60,671 nucleotides of DNA from Pseudomonadota bacterium. GTDB lineage: Bacteria; Desulfobacterota; Syntrophorhabdia; Syntrophorhabdales; Syntrophorhabdaceae. The position numbers were made by a program, and so were the translations under genes. Under the pieces are notes generated by a model. The model saw nothing but the letters and a program-made list of their open reading frames with translations. It was not told the DNA's origin and did no database searches. Shown here piece after piece: positions 45,714 to 53,736 of this stretch. The stretch covers positions 92,155-152,825 of the forward strand of contig JAPLKB010000059.1 in assembly GCA_026388275.1 (NCBI GenBank). The letters are read 5' to 3'. Within the stretch, counting starts at the first letter, position 1, and each line of letters begins with the position of its first letter.

Positions 45714-45742
45714 TTGACAATCGTTATTCCCAATGGTATATA
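45714..45742 (+). promoter_or_regulatory. Sigma-70 promoter of modA
   Basis: TTGACA at 45714-45719, a 17-base spacer, TATATA at 45737-45742. Five of six or better at each box with ideal spacing. Transcription would start near 45750, about 30 bases before the modA ATG. Confidence 0.75.
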
Positions 45743-45747
45743 ACAAT
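45720..45747 (+). promoter_or_regulatory. ModE-type operator overlapping the modA promoter
   Basis: ATCGTTAT ... ATAACAAT is an inverted repeat with GTTAT and ATAAC 12 bases apart. The E. coli modA operator has ATCGTTAT and ATAACG with the same 12-base gap. It covers the promoter spacer and -10 box, so ModE bound here would block polymerase. A second CGTTATAT half lies just downstream at 45749-45756. Confidence 0.7.
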
Positions 45748-45780
45748 ACGTTATATTAATACATATATTAAAGAGAAAAA

Positions 45781-46614
45781 ATGTTTAGACAATCGAGTAA
45801 AAAAAGATTTTTTAAGGATGCATGCAACAGAAAATTCCATATGACAGGCAGTATTATTTTATGTATATGCATTACGCTTATTGCTTCAATTTCTTATAGC
45901 ACAGTAGCGGCACCGTCAGATGAAATAACAGTATCGGCAGCAGCAAGCCTGACGAATTCTTTTAGAGAAATTGCGGCAGACTTTGAAGTAAATAAGAAAA
46001 ATGTAAAGGTGCACCTGAATTTTGCCTCGTCAGGGGATCTTATGCGTCAGATAGAAGGTGGTGCACCGGTGGATGTATTTGCTTCAGCGGCAGCAAGGGA
46101 GATGGACGAACTTGAGAAAAAAAAACTGATAGTTGCAGGAACAAGGTGCAATTTTGCAGAAAACGGTATTGTGCTTATCAAGCAAACATCTTCAAGGAAT
46201 GCATTGAAGACCTTCAGCGATTTGAAAAATCCTGATATAAAAAAGATTGCAATAGGCAATCCGGCGAGTGTAGCTGCAGGCATGTATGCAGAACAAGCAC
46301 TCAGGTACTTGAAAATTTGGGATAACATTAAGGACAAATTGATTTACGGTGAACACGTTAGGCAGGTCCTTGATTATGTGGCAAGGGGCGAAGTGGATGC
46401 CGGTATTGTTTTTTCAACCGATGCATCTGTAAGGGCTAAGGATGTTACGGTTGTGATGGCAGCCCCGGAAAGTAGTTACAACAAGGCTTTATATCCGATC
46501 GCTGTAGTCAGGGATGCAAAAAATGAAGCTCTTTCAAGGCTATTTGTTGATTTTGTGTTATCCCCTGAGGGTAAAAAAATACTTGAAAAATATGGTTTTA
46601 AATCCATGAAATGA
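45781..46614 (+). CDS. modA: Molybdate/tungstate-binding periplasmic protein ModA
   Basis: 277 residues. After a signal region (GSIILCICITLIASISYSTV), the mature protein has ITVSAAASLTNSFREIAADF, NFASSGDLMRQIEGGAPVDV, FASAA and VLDYVARGEVDAGIVFSTDA, diagnostic of ModA. It captures molybdate or tungstate for the ModBC permease. The start at 45781 leaves 20 residues ahead of an in-frame ATG at 45841 that begins a more usual signal peptide. Controlled by the ModE-like site upstream. modB follows only after 389 bases. Confidence 0.92.
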   Translation: MFRQSSKKRFFKDACNRKFHMTGSIILCICITLIASISYSTVAAPSDEITVSAAASLTNSFREIAADFEVNKKNVKVHLNFASSGDLMRQIEGGAPVDVFASAAAREMDELEKKKLIVAGTRCNFAENGIVLIKQTSSRNALKTFSDLKNPDIKKIAIGNPASVAAGMYAEQALRYLKIWDNIKDKLIYGEHVRQVLDYVARGEVDAGIVFSTDASVRAKDVTVVMAAPESSYNKALYPIAVVRDAKNEALSRLFVDFVLSPEGKKILEKYGFKSMK

Positions 46615-47003
46615 ATCACTCCGCCGCAGGCGGACGGGGCATCAAAGGCGAAACAAGAATGTGAAGCCATTTCAAAGCAAGCTTCGGGGTATTAACCCAA
46701 GGGGCACTAAGCACATGATTTCATATGAAAAGTTTGTATTATCATTGCAATCTTTCATTTATCATATCCTACCTTTCATATGGCCGTCTGTACCAGGCAG
46801 ACGGCCGAATTAAACTTAATTAAACTTCACATTCGTTATATTGACCTGCATATAGCCCTGTGTTAAGATGATTCAATGTCTATCATATTAAAAGGCAATA
46901 ATTTTGGGGAGCGGTCACAATCATTCTTATATATCGCAAATGGTGAAACCATTTTATTGTTACACTGTAGTAAAGCAAAAAACATACTTCAGGTAAATGA
47001 TTT
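46615..47003. other. Long spacer between modA and modB
   Basis: 389 bases inside an otherwise tight gene set, with no supported gene. The first 110 bases contain a CCGCC-GCA-GGCGG hairpin (46621-46633) and repeat-like text (GCTTCGGGGTATTAACCCAA), the middle holds a strong nine-base-pair stem (46782-46806), and near the end AAATGGT-GAA-ACCATTT (46938-46954) forms a small hairpin. No promoter stands out. Confidence 0.6.
46782..46806. repeat. Strong inverted repeat in the modA-modB spacer
   Basis: GGCCGTCTG / CAGACGGCC, nine perfect pairs with a seven-base loop. It lacks a following T tract, so it may protect the modA mRNA 3' end or be a repeat remnant rather than a terminator. Confidence 0.75.
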
Positions 47004-47669
47004 ATGGATAACTCAATATTATTTTCGTTAAGGCTCTCCTTCCAGGTTGCCATGATATCTACGGTTTTTGTTGCTATTGTCGGTATATGTATTGCCTATC
47101 TGCTTGCAAGAAAGGACTTCAAAGGAAAGGAGTTTTTGGACATGCTCTTTACTTTGCCGATGGTTTTGCCTCCTACTGTCACCGGTTACTATCTTATCAT
47201 CCTTTTCGGGAGAAACGGTTTCATCGGGAGCTATATTTATCACTTTACAGGATGGAGCATTATGTTCACCTGGTATGCTGCAGCGCTTGCATCGTTTGTC
47301 GTATCACTTCCCCTGATGATAAAAATAACACGTGCTGCTTTTGAATCGATCGATAAGAACCTTATCCATGCATCATATACACTTGGCCACTCGGAACTCA
47401 TGACAGCCTTAAAAGTAATACTGCCAATTTCGAAAAAAGGGGTTATAGCCGGTATAGTCCTGTCATTTGCGCGAGCTCTTGGCGAATTCGGCGCAACTCT
47501 GATGGTTGCAGGCAATATACCCGGAAAAACGAATACAATGCCCATAACCATATATGCGCTGGCTAACAGCGGGGAATGGTCTAAGGCAAATATTATTGTA
47601 ATCTTTTTTACCGCTCTTTCGGGCTTGTTTCTTTATATAGCAAACAAATTCAGTAAGAGGATGTTTTAA
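47004..47669 (+). CDS. modB: Molybdate ABC transporter permease ModB
   Basis: 221 residues, about five membrane helices (starting LSFQVAMISTVFVAIVGICI). The permease EAA loop is SYTLGHSELMTALKVILPIS, and ALGEFGATLMVAGNIPGKTN is the ModB signature that contacts ModC. Start by position and homology; the ribosome site is weak. The stop overlaps the modC ATG by one base. Confidence 0.94.
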   Translation: MDNSILFSLRLSFQVAMISTVFVAIVGICIAYLLARKDFKGKEFLDMLFTLPMVLPPTVTGYYLIILFGRNGFIGSYIYHFTGWSIMFTWYAAALASFVVSLPLMIKITRAAFESIDKNLIHASYTLGHSELMTALKVILPISKKGVIAGIVLSFARALGEFGATLMVAGNIPGKTNTMPITIYALANSGEWSKANIIVIFFTALSGLFLYIANKFSKRMF

Positions 47670-48403
47670 TGGGGCTTGAAATAAGACTGAAAAAACAGGT
47701 AACAGGTTTTTCACTCGATGTAGAATGGCATATGGATAACGAGATTCTTGTGCTTTTCGGTCACTCCGGATCAGGCAAGTCAATGACGCTGCAATTAATA
47801 GCCGGTCTTGCCAATCCCGATGAAGGCCGTGTTTGCTTTGGCGAAAAGGTGCTTTTTGATGATTATTTAAAGGTAAATCTACCACCGCAAAGGCGGTCAG
47901 TGGGATATGTCTTTCAGGACCGCGTGCTTTTCCCCAATATGACAGCCCGTGAAAACATCGGATATGGTTTGAAAAATGGCAATAAAATGGAAAGAAACAA
48001 AAAAATAGATGAAATGTTCAAGCTTCTCTATCTCGAAGGACTTGAAGACAAATATCCAGGGCAGATATCCGGCGGAGAAAAACAACGGGTAACCCTTGCA
48101 CGGGCACTCATCGGAAGACCGGAGGTGCTTCTTTTAGACGAACCCTTTTCGGCCCTTGACAATGCATTGCGTATAGAGATGAGGGATCTGTTGAGAGATA
48201 TTAAATACCGCTTTAATGTTCCTATTGTACTTGTAAGTCATGATATGCTTGAAGCTTATTCTATAGCTGATAAAATTGTGCTTTATGCTCAGGGCAGGGT
48301 TGCTCATGCCGGTACGCCGCAAGAAATATTTTCCGACCCCATGTCTTCCGAGGTTGACTTGTACATGGCACTTAACTTTCCTTTGCTCATATCGAGGCAC
48401 TGA
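47669..48403 (+). CDS. modC: Molybdate ABC transporter ATPase ModC, without the C-terminal Mop domain
   Basis: 244 residues: Walker A GHSGSGKS at 31-38, LSGGQ-type SGGEKQRVTLARAL starting at 134, Walker B VLLLDEPFSALD and the switch histidine in VLVSHD. The C-terminal TOBE/Mop regulatory domain of E. coli ModC (about 350 residues in total) is missing, so substrate trans-inhibition through that domain is not expected. The end is normal for short ModC homologues. Powers uptake with ModA and ModB. Confidence 0.92.
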   Translation: MGLEIRLKKQVTGFSLDVEWHMDNEILVLFGHSGSGKSMTLQLIAGLANPDEGRVCFGEKVLFDDYLKVNLPPQRRSVGYVFQDRVLFPNMTARENIGYGLKNGNKMERNKKIDEMFKLLYLEGLEDKYPGQISGGEKQRVTLARALIGRPEVLLLDEPFSALDNALRIEMRDLLRDIKYRFNVPIVLVSHDMLEAYSIADKIVLYAQGRVAHAGTPQEIFSDPMSSEVDLYMALNFPLLISRH

Positions 48404-48513
48404 AAAGATATAACCTTTGTAATTTCTCGTAGCGCGGGTGAATACGTCTGTTTCTATGTTCTTTGCACGGGATGATCCCTATTTTTCCTGCTGCAATAAG
48501 ACTTTTTGCCGGT

Positions 48514-48912
48514 TTATGGTTTTGTCGCTTGAGGTATCATGCTCTTTGCTTCTTTGATGAGTTGTGCCACCCGTGAAGTGGGCGATACAGGCTCGATAAT
48601 TGCTATTTGCTGCTTGTTGATGTACATATAGTCGGGGCCATGCCATTCGCTGCCACGTTTCATGAGAATACTCTTAACCTCTTTGCCGTCGGGAGATGCC
48701 TGACGTCCGATATAAAAAACATCCCTGATGAGAGGATAATCTCCGCCTGCGTTTTCAATCTTACCGAAGAAGACCTGGCCGTTGTTCATAAAAACAGCCT
48801 GGTATTCTGTGGAAAAACCTGGTTTGTCTTTACTGCAGCCCATTAGGGTAATAAATGACATTAGTAATAATACAGATAAAATGGTACAGACATACACCCG
48901 TTTCATTTTCAT
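48514..48912 (-). CDS. Predicted lipoprotein of unknown function
   Basis: About 132 residues from the ATG at 48912, which has GGAGGT seven bases upstream. The N-terminus (MKMKRVYVCTILSVLLLMSF) ends in the lipobox TLMGCS. The mature part (QAVFMNNGQVFFGKIENAGG, YPLIRDVFYIGRQ, GPDYMYINKQQIAIIEPVSP) looks like a small beta domain. I do not recognise a named family. It is convergent with modC and lies downstream of the EF-hand and PEP-CTERM region on the same strand. Confidence 0.65.
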   Translation of the reverse strand: MKMKRVYVCTILSVLLLMSFITLMGCSKDKPGFSTEYQAVFMNNGQVFFGKIENAGGDYPLIRDVFYIGRQASPDGKEVKSILMKRGSEWHGPDYMYINKQQIAIIEPVSPTSRVAQLIKEAKSMIPQATKP

Positions 48913-49056
48913 ACGATAAACCTCCATCACATAATCATGCCGTAGTTAAGATAAGGCACGTAAAGTTTTGTTTTATATTCTCATGTTATTACACGTATGG
49001 CGCCTTTGTCAACAGCATTATCCCTGATCCGATGCATTTATGGTTTTACAAAACAG

Positions 49057-49086
49057 AACAGGCGGGGAATGTTTTCCCCGCCTGTT
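49057..49086 (-). terminator. Strong terminator-like hairpin after the PEP-CTERM tail
   Basis: AACAGGCGGGGAA / TTCCCCGCCTGTT, a perfect 13-base-pair stem with a four-base loop. On the minus strand it is followed by CTGTTTTGTAAAAC, moderately T-rich. It lies 24 bases beyond the stop of the PEP-CTERM tail, as expected for the end of such a gene. Confidence 0.75.
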
Positions 49087-49110
49087 GATTAATAAGTTGG
49101 TCTTACTTTG

Positions 49111-49275
49111 TTACCGGATGAGTTTACGTCTGATGCTCACAAGACCAGCCAGACCGGTACTTAAGAGCCAGATTGCAGGAGGAATGGGGACAGGATTGCC
49201 GATGGGGATCAACAGACCACCGGCGAGATTAATAATGCCGGAGCGGTGCCGCTTACAAACAAGCAGCAAGCCCGT
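49111..49275 (-). pseudogene. PEP-CTERM sorting tail without a protein body
   Basis: The minus frame ending at 49111 reads IPIGNPVPIPPAIWLLSTGL, then AGLVSIRRKLIR and stop: VPxP motif, one membrane helix and a basic end, the complete PEP-CTERM anchor recognised by exosortase. Upstream the frame runs back only to a TAA at 49276-49278, two codons after the EF-hand stop (49285-49287), and in the same frame as the EF-hand gene. TTG at 49269 is the only plausible start and lacks a ribosome site. It is most likely the remnant of a lost PEP-CTERM gene, or of an EF-hand protein that once ended with this tail. Confidence 0.7.
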
Positions 49276-49284
49276 TTAAATCAA

Positions 49285-49956
49285 TTACCGGCTGTGAGCG
49301 CGAGATACAGATCTATTGATCGCATTATACTCTGATTCGTTGAGATATCCGTCGCCGTTCCTGTCGTATTTTTTGAAATCTTCCACAGTTAAATTAGGAA
49401 CAACAGCGCTTAGCTCAACCGGGGTGATCCTGCCGTCGCTGTTGTTATCCACATCCCTGAAATGTAAGCTGTTTGTCCTTTCAATTACTCTAACGGGTCG
49501 GCCTTTATTGGTTCCGGCCGGTTTATATTTTTGTTTAACAGGTTCAGGCTGCGGCCTTATTGTTTCTTGACGTAATGCAATGTCTGTACCTTTTGTTATT
49601 CTTGCACCGTCGCCTGTGTAGGATATTGCAATTTTATCGCCAACCCGTATTTGTTCAAGGCTCTTGTAGCCCTTAAAGACCGGATTGATGACATCGAAAG
49701 TTACTATTATCCCCTTGTTTCTCACGGTAATGGTTTTACTAGCCACATTTACCTTAGTAACAGTGCCTATGAAATCGCCTTTTGACTTTGCTTTTATAAT
49801 GAATTTTGATGTTTTTAAAGAATTTTTTGTGGATGATTTCTCCGCAGCAGGTTTTTCCTGTGCAATTGCCGGGCCCATCAGGGTACAGACAAAAAATGTA
49901 ATGAAGACTATAAATGTTAAATGATTTACTCTGTGCCATTTATCTATTATGTTCAT
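49285..49956 (-). CDS. Secreted EF-hand protein
   Basis: 223 residues. A signal peptide (LTFIVFITFFVCTLMGPAIA, cleavage near residue 33) leads to a small beta domain (GDFIGTVTKVNVASKTITVR), a basic linker, and two EF-hand loops: DVDNNSDGRITPVE and DRNGDGYLNESE, each with the Asp/Asn ligands needed for calcium. Likely periplasmic or extracellular, calcium-responsive; no enzyme motif seen. The stop is followed in frame by two more codons, a second stop and then a PEP-CTERM tail. Similar EF-hand proteins in deltaproteobacteria are uncharacterised. Confidence 0.72.
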   Translation of the reverse strand: MNIIDKWHRVNHLTFIVFITFFVCTLMGPAIAQEKPAAEKSSTKNSLKTSKFIIKAKSKGDFIGTVTKVNVASKTITVRNKGIIVTFDVINPVFKGYKSLEQIRVGDKIAISYTGDGARITKGTDIALRQETIRPQPEPVKQKYKPAGTNKGRPVRVIERTNSLHFRDVDNNSDGRITPVELSAVVPNLTVEDFKKYDRNGDGYLNESEYNAINRSVSRAHSR

Positions 49957-49992
49957 TGATCACTTATCCTGTTTTCTTGTTTAAGCCTTATT

Positions 49993-50760
49993 CTACTCAA
50001 CATGGCCAAGTTCTTTTGATATAAGCCTTGATGCCTTTAGCAGTTCTTGTATAATGTCTTCAATGGCACCTTCTTTTATCTGGAATGCCGGTTGAGTTGC
50101 TCCAAGTGCGGCAACAACATTTCCGTAATAATCCCTGATCGGTACTCCGATACCCAGCAATCCCTCGACAATCTCATCCTTTTCAATATAATATCCGAGC
50201 CTTCTTGTTTCATCCAGTTTGCGCATAATTTCATCTATATCCGTTACAGTGAATTCTGTTATTTTAGTTGGAGGATACTGTTTCAGAAGCCGTTTTCTTT
50301 CATCCTCATCCATATATGCAACCAGTGTCATACCGAGCATTCCGAAGTAAGGGGGTCTCTTGAGACCTGTACGGGAACTGACCCGTATAATACTGTTTGA
50401 CTCATTTTTGTCGATATATAAAAGCTGGTCGTTTTTTATAACACCGAGAAGAATAATAGCCTTAAGGTTCTGTGCGAGAGCGTCCATATGAGGGGCTGCA
50501 GCCTTCCTTATAGACAGGGATTCATATACAATACCGCCCAATTCAAGAAATTTTAAGCCCAAACTGTATTTTTCGTTTGCAAGATCATATTTAAAAAAAC
50601 CGGCATTCTCAAAGGTCTTAAGAATTCTGAATACTGTTGTTTTGGGAAAACCGGTCATTCTTTTTATCTCGGTAAGTGTAAATGCATTTTCCCTGTCACT
50701 GTATAGATTTAATATTGTAACAGTTTTTTCAAGAACCTTTACGCTGTACTTATCGTTCAT
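49993..50760 (-). CDS. IclR family transcriptional regulator
   Basis: 255 residues. The N-terminal winged helix (NAFTLTEIKRMTGFPKTTVF, RILKTFENAGFF) and the C-terminal effector domain (GYYIEKDEIVEGLLGIGVPI, YYGNVVAALGATQPAFQIKE) are complete. IclR proteins regulate catabolic genes in response to small organic acids or aromatics; no such target lies beside it, and the effector is unknown. The ATG is at 50760; the region between it and the divergent M23 gene is 331 bases. Confidence 0.9.
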   Translation of the reverse strand: MNDKYSVKVLEKTVTILNLYSDRENAFTLTEIKRMTGFPKTTVFRILKTFENAGFFKYDLANEKYSLGLKFLELGGIVYESLSIRKAAAPHMDALAQNLKAIILLGVIKNDQLLYIDKNESNSIIRVSSRTGLKRPPYFGMLGMTLVAYMDEDERKRLLKQYPPTKITEFTVTDIDEIMRKLDETRRLGYYIEKDEIVEGLLGIGVPIRDYYGNVVAALGATQPAFQIKEGAIEDIIQELLKASRLISKELGHVE

Positions 50761-51091
50761 ATTAGTTTTTTACTTTGTCTTTTCCTTTAAAAATGTGCAC
50801 TATTATCAATTGACTATGGATAACTATATCTCCATGAAAAGATGTTTATATAGATAGCCTTAGCCACAACCCAGGGGCAATAGTCATCTGCACCGTGTGA
50901 AAGTCAGGTTTAATTTATTAGCACAAACAGGTGTACATGTAAATATCATTAATTGCTTCTGCTTTATTACTTATCCTGATGGAAAATATGAGTTTAAAAG
51001 AGATAATAAGATAAAAAACTTTACATTATATACGTTATATGATACTAAGAAAAATATTTTTAAAAAATGATCAAAAAGTAAAACGGATTTT
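50761..51091. other. Divergent spacer between the IclR gene and the M23 peptidase gene
   Basis: 331 bases, AT-rich, with no supported gene. It must carry promoters in both directions. TATGAT near 51038 could be a -10 box for the peptidase, but no matching -35 is convincing. I saw no clear palindrome for IclR. Confidence 0.55.
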
Positions 51092-51928
51092 ATGAATAAA
51101 ATAAAGCTTTTTTTGAGAAAGAGTTTTACCTGTATAACAATTATGGTGATTCCCCACTCAAAGTTTAGGCCCTTAAAAATCAGGGTGTCTGCAATAGGTT
51201 TGTTATCTTGCTTTATCCTTTGTTTTATCGGTGCCGGTTATTTAATATCTATAGGGATAAACACCATAGAATATTATGGGATGAAACAAAAATATCTCAA
51301 TATCTCCTCCCAGTTCAGTGAACTTAAAACTGTCATGTTTTCTTTAAAAAAGGCGAACGAAGAGTTCTCAAAGCTTCTTTCCTTTAAATCAAAAAAAGTC
51401 ATCCTTGAAAAAGCAGATTTTACAAATACCGGTGCTCTTGATATTGAGCTGTTAAAAAAACAGGTTGATGAGACCATCCAATCTGTTTCAGAAGTAAAAA
51501 AGTACATCGAGGAACAGAAAAATATTTATCAAACAACCCCAAAGGGGTGGCCGATTAAGGGAACAGTAAATTCAGCGTTTGGCCTTAGGGAACATCCAAT
51601 TTCCGGAATAGAAATATTTCATTCCGGAATGGATATCGGTGCATCTATTGGCACACAGATAAAAGCAACTGCCGACGGTATAGTCAGTTTTTCAAGCTGG
51701 CACAACGACAGCGGTTACATAGTAGTGCTCGAACATGGAAATGGTTTTACCACCGTTTATGCCCACAACAGCAAAAATTATGTCAAGATTGGGCAAAAAA
51801 TAAAACGAGGAGAAGCAATTGGAATTTCAGGCTCCACAGGTGCCACTACGGGCCCGCACCTACATTATGAGGTCTGGAAAAATGGGAAGCCTGTCAACCC
51901 TGCTTCATTTTTAAAGGATATGACATGA
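51092..51928 (+). CDS. Membrane-anchored M23 family metallopeptidase
   Basis: 278 residues. An N-terminal membrane helix (LLSCFILCFIGAGYLISIGI), a coiled-coil region (about 60-150) and a C-terminal LytM/M23 domain with the zinc ligands His177 and Asp181 (HSGMDIG) and His258 in the HLH motif (256-258: GPHLHYEVW). It should cut peptide cross-links of peptidoglycan in the periplasm. It overlaps the first bactofilin gene by four bases; M23 peptidases paired with bactofilins control cell shape in Helicobacter (Csd1 with CcmA) and others. That partnership here is inference. Confidence 0.92.
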   Translation: MNKIKLFLRKSFTCITIMVIPHSKFRPLKIRVSAIGLLSCFILCFIGAGYLISIGINTIEYYGMKQKYLNISSQFSELKTVMFSLKKANEEFSKLLSFKSKKVILEKADFTNTGALDIELLKKQVDETIQSVSEVKKYIEEQKNIYQTTPKGWPIKGTVNSAFGLREHPISGIEIFHSGMDIGASIGTQIKATADGIVSFSSWHNDSGYIVVLEHGNGFTTVYAHNSKNYVKIGQKIKRGEAIGISGSTGATTGPHLHYEVWKNGKPVNPASFLKDMT

Positions 51929-52323
51929 TGATGTTCAGAAAAAAAGCACCATCGCTTGAGGTGATTATCGGGCCTGAGTCCACCATTAAAGGTGATATTG
52001 TTACCAAGGGTGTTATCAGGATAGATGGCGATGTTTCAGGGGATATCGATGCTGACTGGCTAATAGTAGGTAAAAAGGGGTTTGTCAAAGGCAATGTTAT
52101 CTCAAGAGGCGTATTGATAGACGGAAGGCTGGAAGGAAATATAAAGTCAAACGAGGTTGTAGAAATCAAGTCCGAAGGTATTATAGAAGGGGATATTAGC
52201 ACAACAAGACTTATAATGTCTGAAGGTGCTATTTTTGACGGTCATTCTTATATGAAAAAAGCCACAAACTTAGACAATAAGGATGTTTTATACTTTGAGC
52301 AAAAACTTAAAAAGCTATTATAA
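51925..52323 (+). CDS. Bactofilin 1
   Basis: 132 residues with the bactofilin core (DUF583): VIIGPESTIKGDIVTKGVIR, IDGDVSGDIDADWLIVGKKG, LIDGRLEGNIKSNEVVEIKS. The repeated short strands build a right-handed beta-helix that polymerises into membrane-associated filaments. The gene overlaps the M23 peptidase by four bases, so the two are coupled. It is the most divergent of the four bactofilins here. Confidence 0.9.
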   Translation: MMMFRKKAPSLEVIIGPESTIKGDIVTKGVIRIDGDVSGDIDADWLIVGKKGFVKGNVISRGVLIDGRLEGNIKSNEVVEIKSEGIIEGDISTTRLIMSEGAIFDGHSYMKKATNLDNKDVLYFEQKLKKLL

Positions 52324-52484
52324 ATTGAAAAATATTCTTACATGCTTTAGCAGCACAAAATATGGGAAATAATGCCATCGTGAGGTTTTATGATAAATTT
52401 AAGTCTGCCATTTGTCAGGATATATAGATTTTTGTTTAAAACCGGTTTAGACTGCAAAAAAAAACGGCTGAAAAGGAGGAAGAA

Positions 52485-53042
52485 ATGATAAACATTGCTC
52501 CCAAGGACTCAGGTGAGAGTGAAGAAAAGGTCACAACAATAATTGCCGATGATTTGGAAATTCAGGGTACCATGAAATTCAAAAATTCTCTCATGATAAA
52601 AGGCGTCCTTGAAGGAGAGATCATATCGGAGGGGTTGTTGATTGTAGGACCAACTGCAAAAGTTACAGCTAAGATTACCACAAAGAATCTCATCTCTCAC
52701 GGCGAAATTAAAGGGGATGTTACTGCCAGTGATAGAGTTATATTGAAAAACACTTCAGCCCATAATGGCAATATTACGACGCCAAATATTGTAATAGAGA
52801 GCGGTTCTATCTTTAACGGATCTTGTATTATGAAGAAGGAAGAGCCTGTTGTTCAGGCACCGGATATTGTTTCTACTGAGACTATAGTTAACGAAGAAAC
52901 AATATTAGAAGAAGAAATAACGAGAGAAGCAGAGGAACCAAAAACAGAGGAACAAAAAACAGAGGAACCAAAAACAGAGACAGGCTGGTCTTCAGAAGAT
53001 GGATATTCTACACCGAAGCTGCCGAAGACTGAACTGTTTTGA
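52485..53042 (+). CDS. Bactofilin 2 with acidic repeat tail
   Basis: 185 residues. The core (TTIIADDLEIQGTMKFKNSL, MIKGVLEGEIISEGLLIVGP) resembles bactofilins 3 and 4. A C-terminal extension of about 60 residues is rich in Glu, Thr and Lys and includes three EEPKT/EEQKT repeats (52932-52976), probably disordered and used for partner binding. GAAAAGGAGGAAG precedes the ATG. Confidence 0.9.
   Translation: MINIAPKDSGESEEKVTTIIADDLEIQGTMKFKNSLMIKGVLEGEIISEGLLIVGPTAKVTAKITTKNLISHGEIKGDVTASDRVILKNTSAHNGNITTPNIVIESGSIFNGSCIMKKEEPVVQAPDIVSTETIVNEETILEEEITREAEEPKTEEQKTEEPKTETGWSSEDGYSTPKLPKTELF
52932..52976 (+). repeat. Three 15-bp repeats in the bactofilin 2 tail
   Basis: GAGGAACCAAAAACA, GAGGAACAAAAAACA and GAGGAACCAAAAACA in tandem, differing at one base, encoding EEPKT, EEQKT and EEPKT. 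Confidence 0.92.
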
Positions 53043-53147
53043 ATTTTATGATTCTAAAACTTTAGTTATGTTTTTAAACAAAAGCTAAGGTAGGTGTTAT
53101 ATAATGATTGAAATTCTTAATAATTTTAACAAACCAAGGAGGCAAAC

Positions 53148-53522
53148 ATGACAAATACAACTTCCAATGTTTCTGAAGTAGTTGAAAAAGACGTTACCAC
53201 TATACTTGCTGATGATTTGGAAATTAAAGGTACAATAAAGTTCAAAAGCTCTCTCATGATAAAAGGTGTTCTCGAAGGAGAGATCATATCGGAGGGGCTA
53301 TTGATTATTGGGTCAACAGCAAAAGTTACAGCTACAATTACTACAAAAAATCTCATATCCTATGGTGAAATCCAGGGTGATGTTACCGCCAGCGAACAGG
53401 TTATTCTGAAAAGCACTGCAGTCCATAACGGCAATGTAACAACACGTAATATTGTGATTGAGAATGGTTCTGTTTTTAACGGTTCCTGTATGATGAAGGC
53501 CAGGGACATTAATCCTGTTTAA
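53148..53522 (+). CDS. Bactofilin 3
   Basis: 124 residues, only the bactofilin core with short ends (TTILADDLEIKGTIKFKSSL, MIKGVLEGEIISEGLLIIGS). AGGAGGCAAAC precedes the ATG. A 79-base stretch (53194-53272) is identical to 53771-53849 in bactofilin 4, including synonymous positions, so the two arose recently or exchange sequence. Transcribed in the same direction after a 105-base spacer. Confidence 0.9.
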   Translation: MTNTTSNVSEVVEKDVTTILADDLEIKGTIKFKSSLMIKGVLEGEIISEGLLIIGSTAKVTATITTKNLISYGEIQGDVTASEQVILKSTAVHNGNVTTRNIVIENGSVFNGSCMMKARDINPV

Positions 53523-53736
53523 CAGGGCATTTGTTTGTTTAGAATCTCACAGATGTTCTGAGGATGTAAGTTAATGTACATAAGATTTCAGGGCTCTCAG
53601 AGAATGAAAAAAGTTTTTTTACTACCCAATTTTTTAGTATTAAGTGAACCGGATACCACCGGGATAATAGTGAAGATGTGGGTTACAGCATTAACGTAAA
53701 CTTATCTCATAAATTTTAAACAAAAGGAGCTAAAAG

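Noticed and set aside
46615-46740. Possible molybdenum-cofactor riboswitch
   Set aside because: It lies after modA, not before the transporter genes, and the conserved core of that RNA could not be matched by eye.
48855-49088. 77-codon plus frame over the lipoprotein start and the terminator region
   Set aside because: Antisense to the lipoprotein signal sequence and runs through the strong hairpin at 49057-49086.
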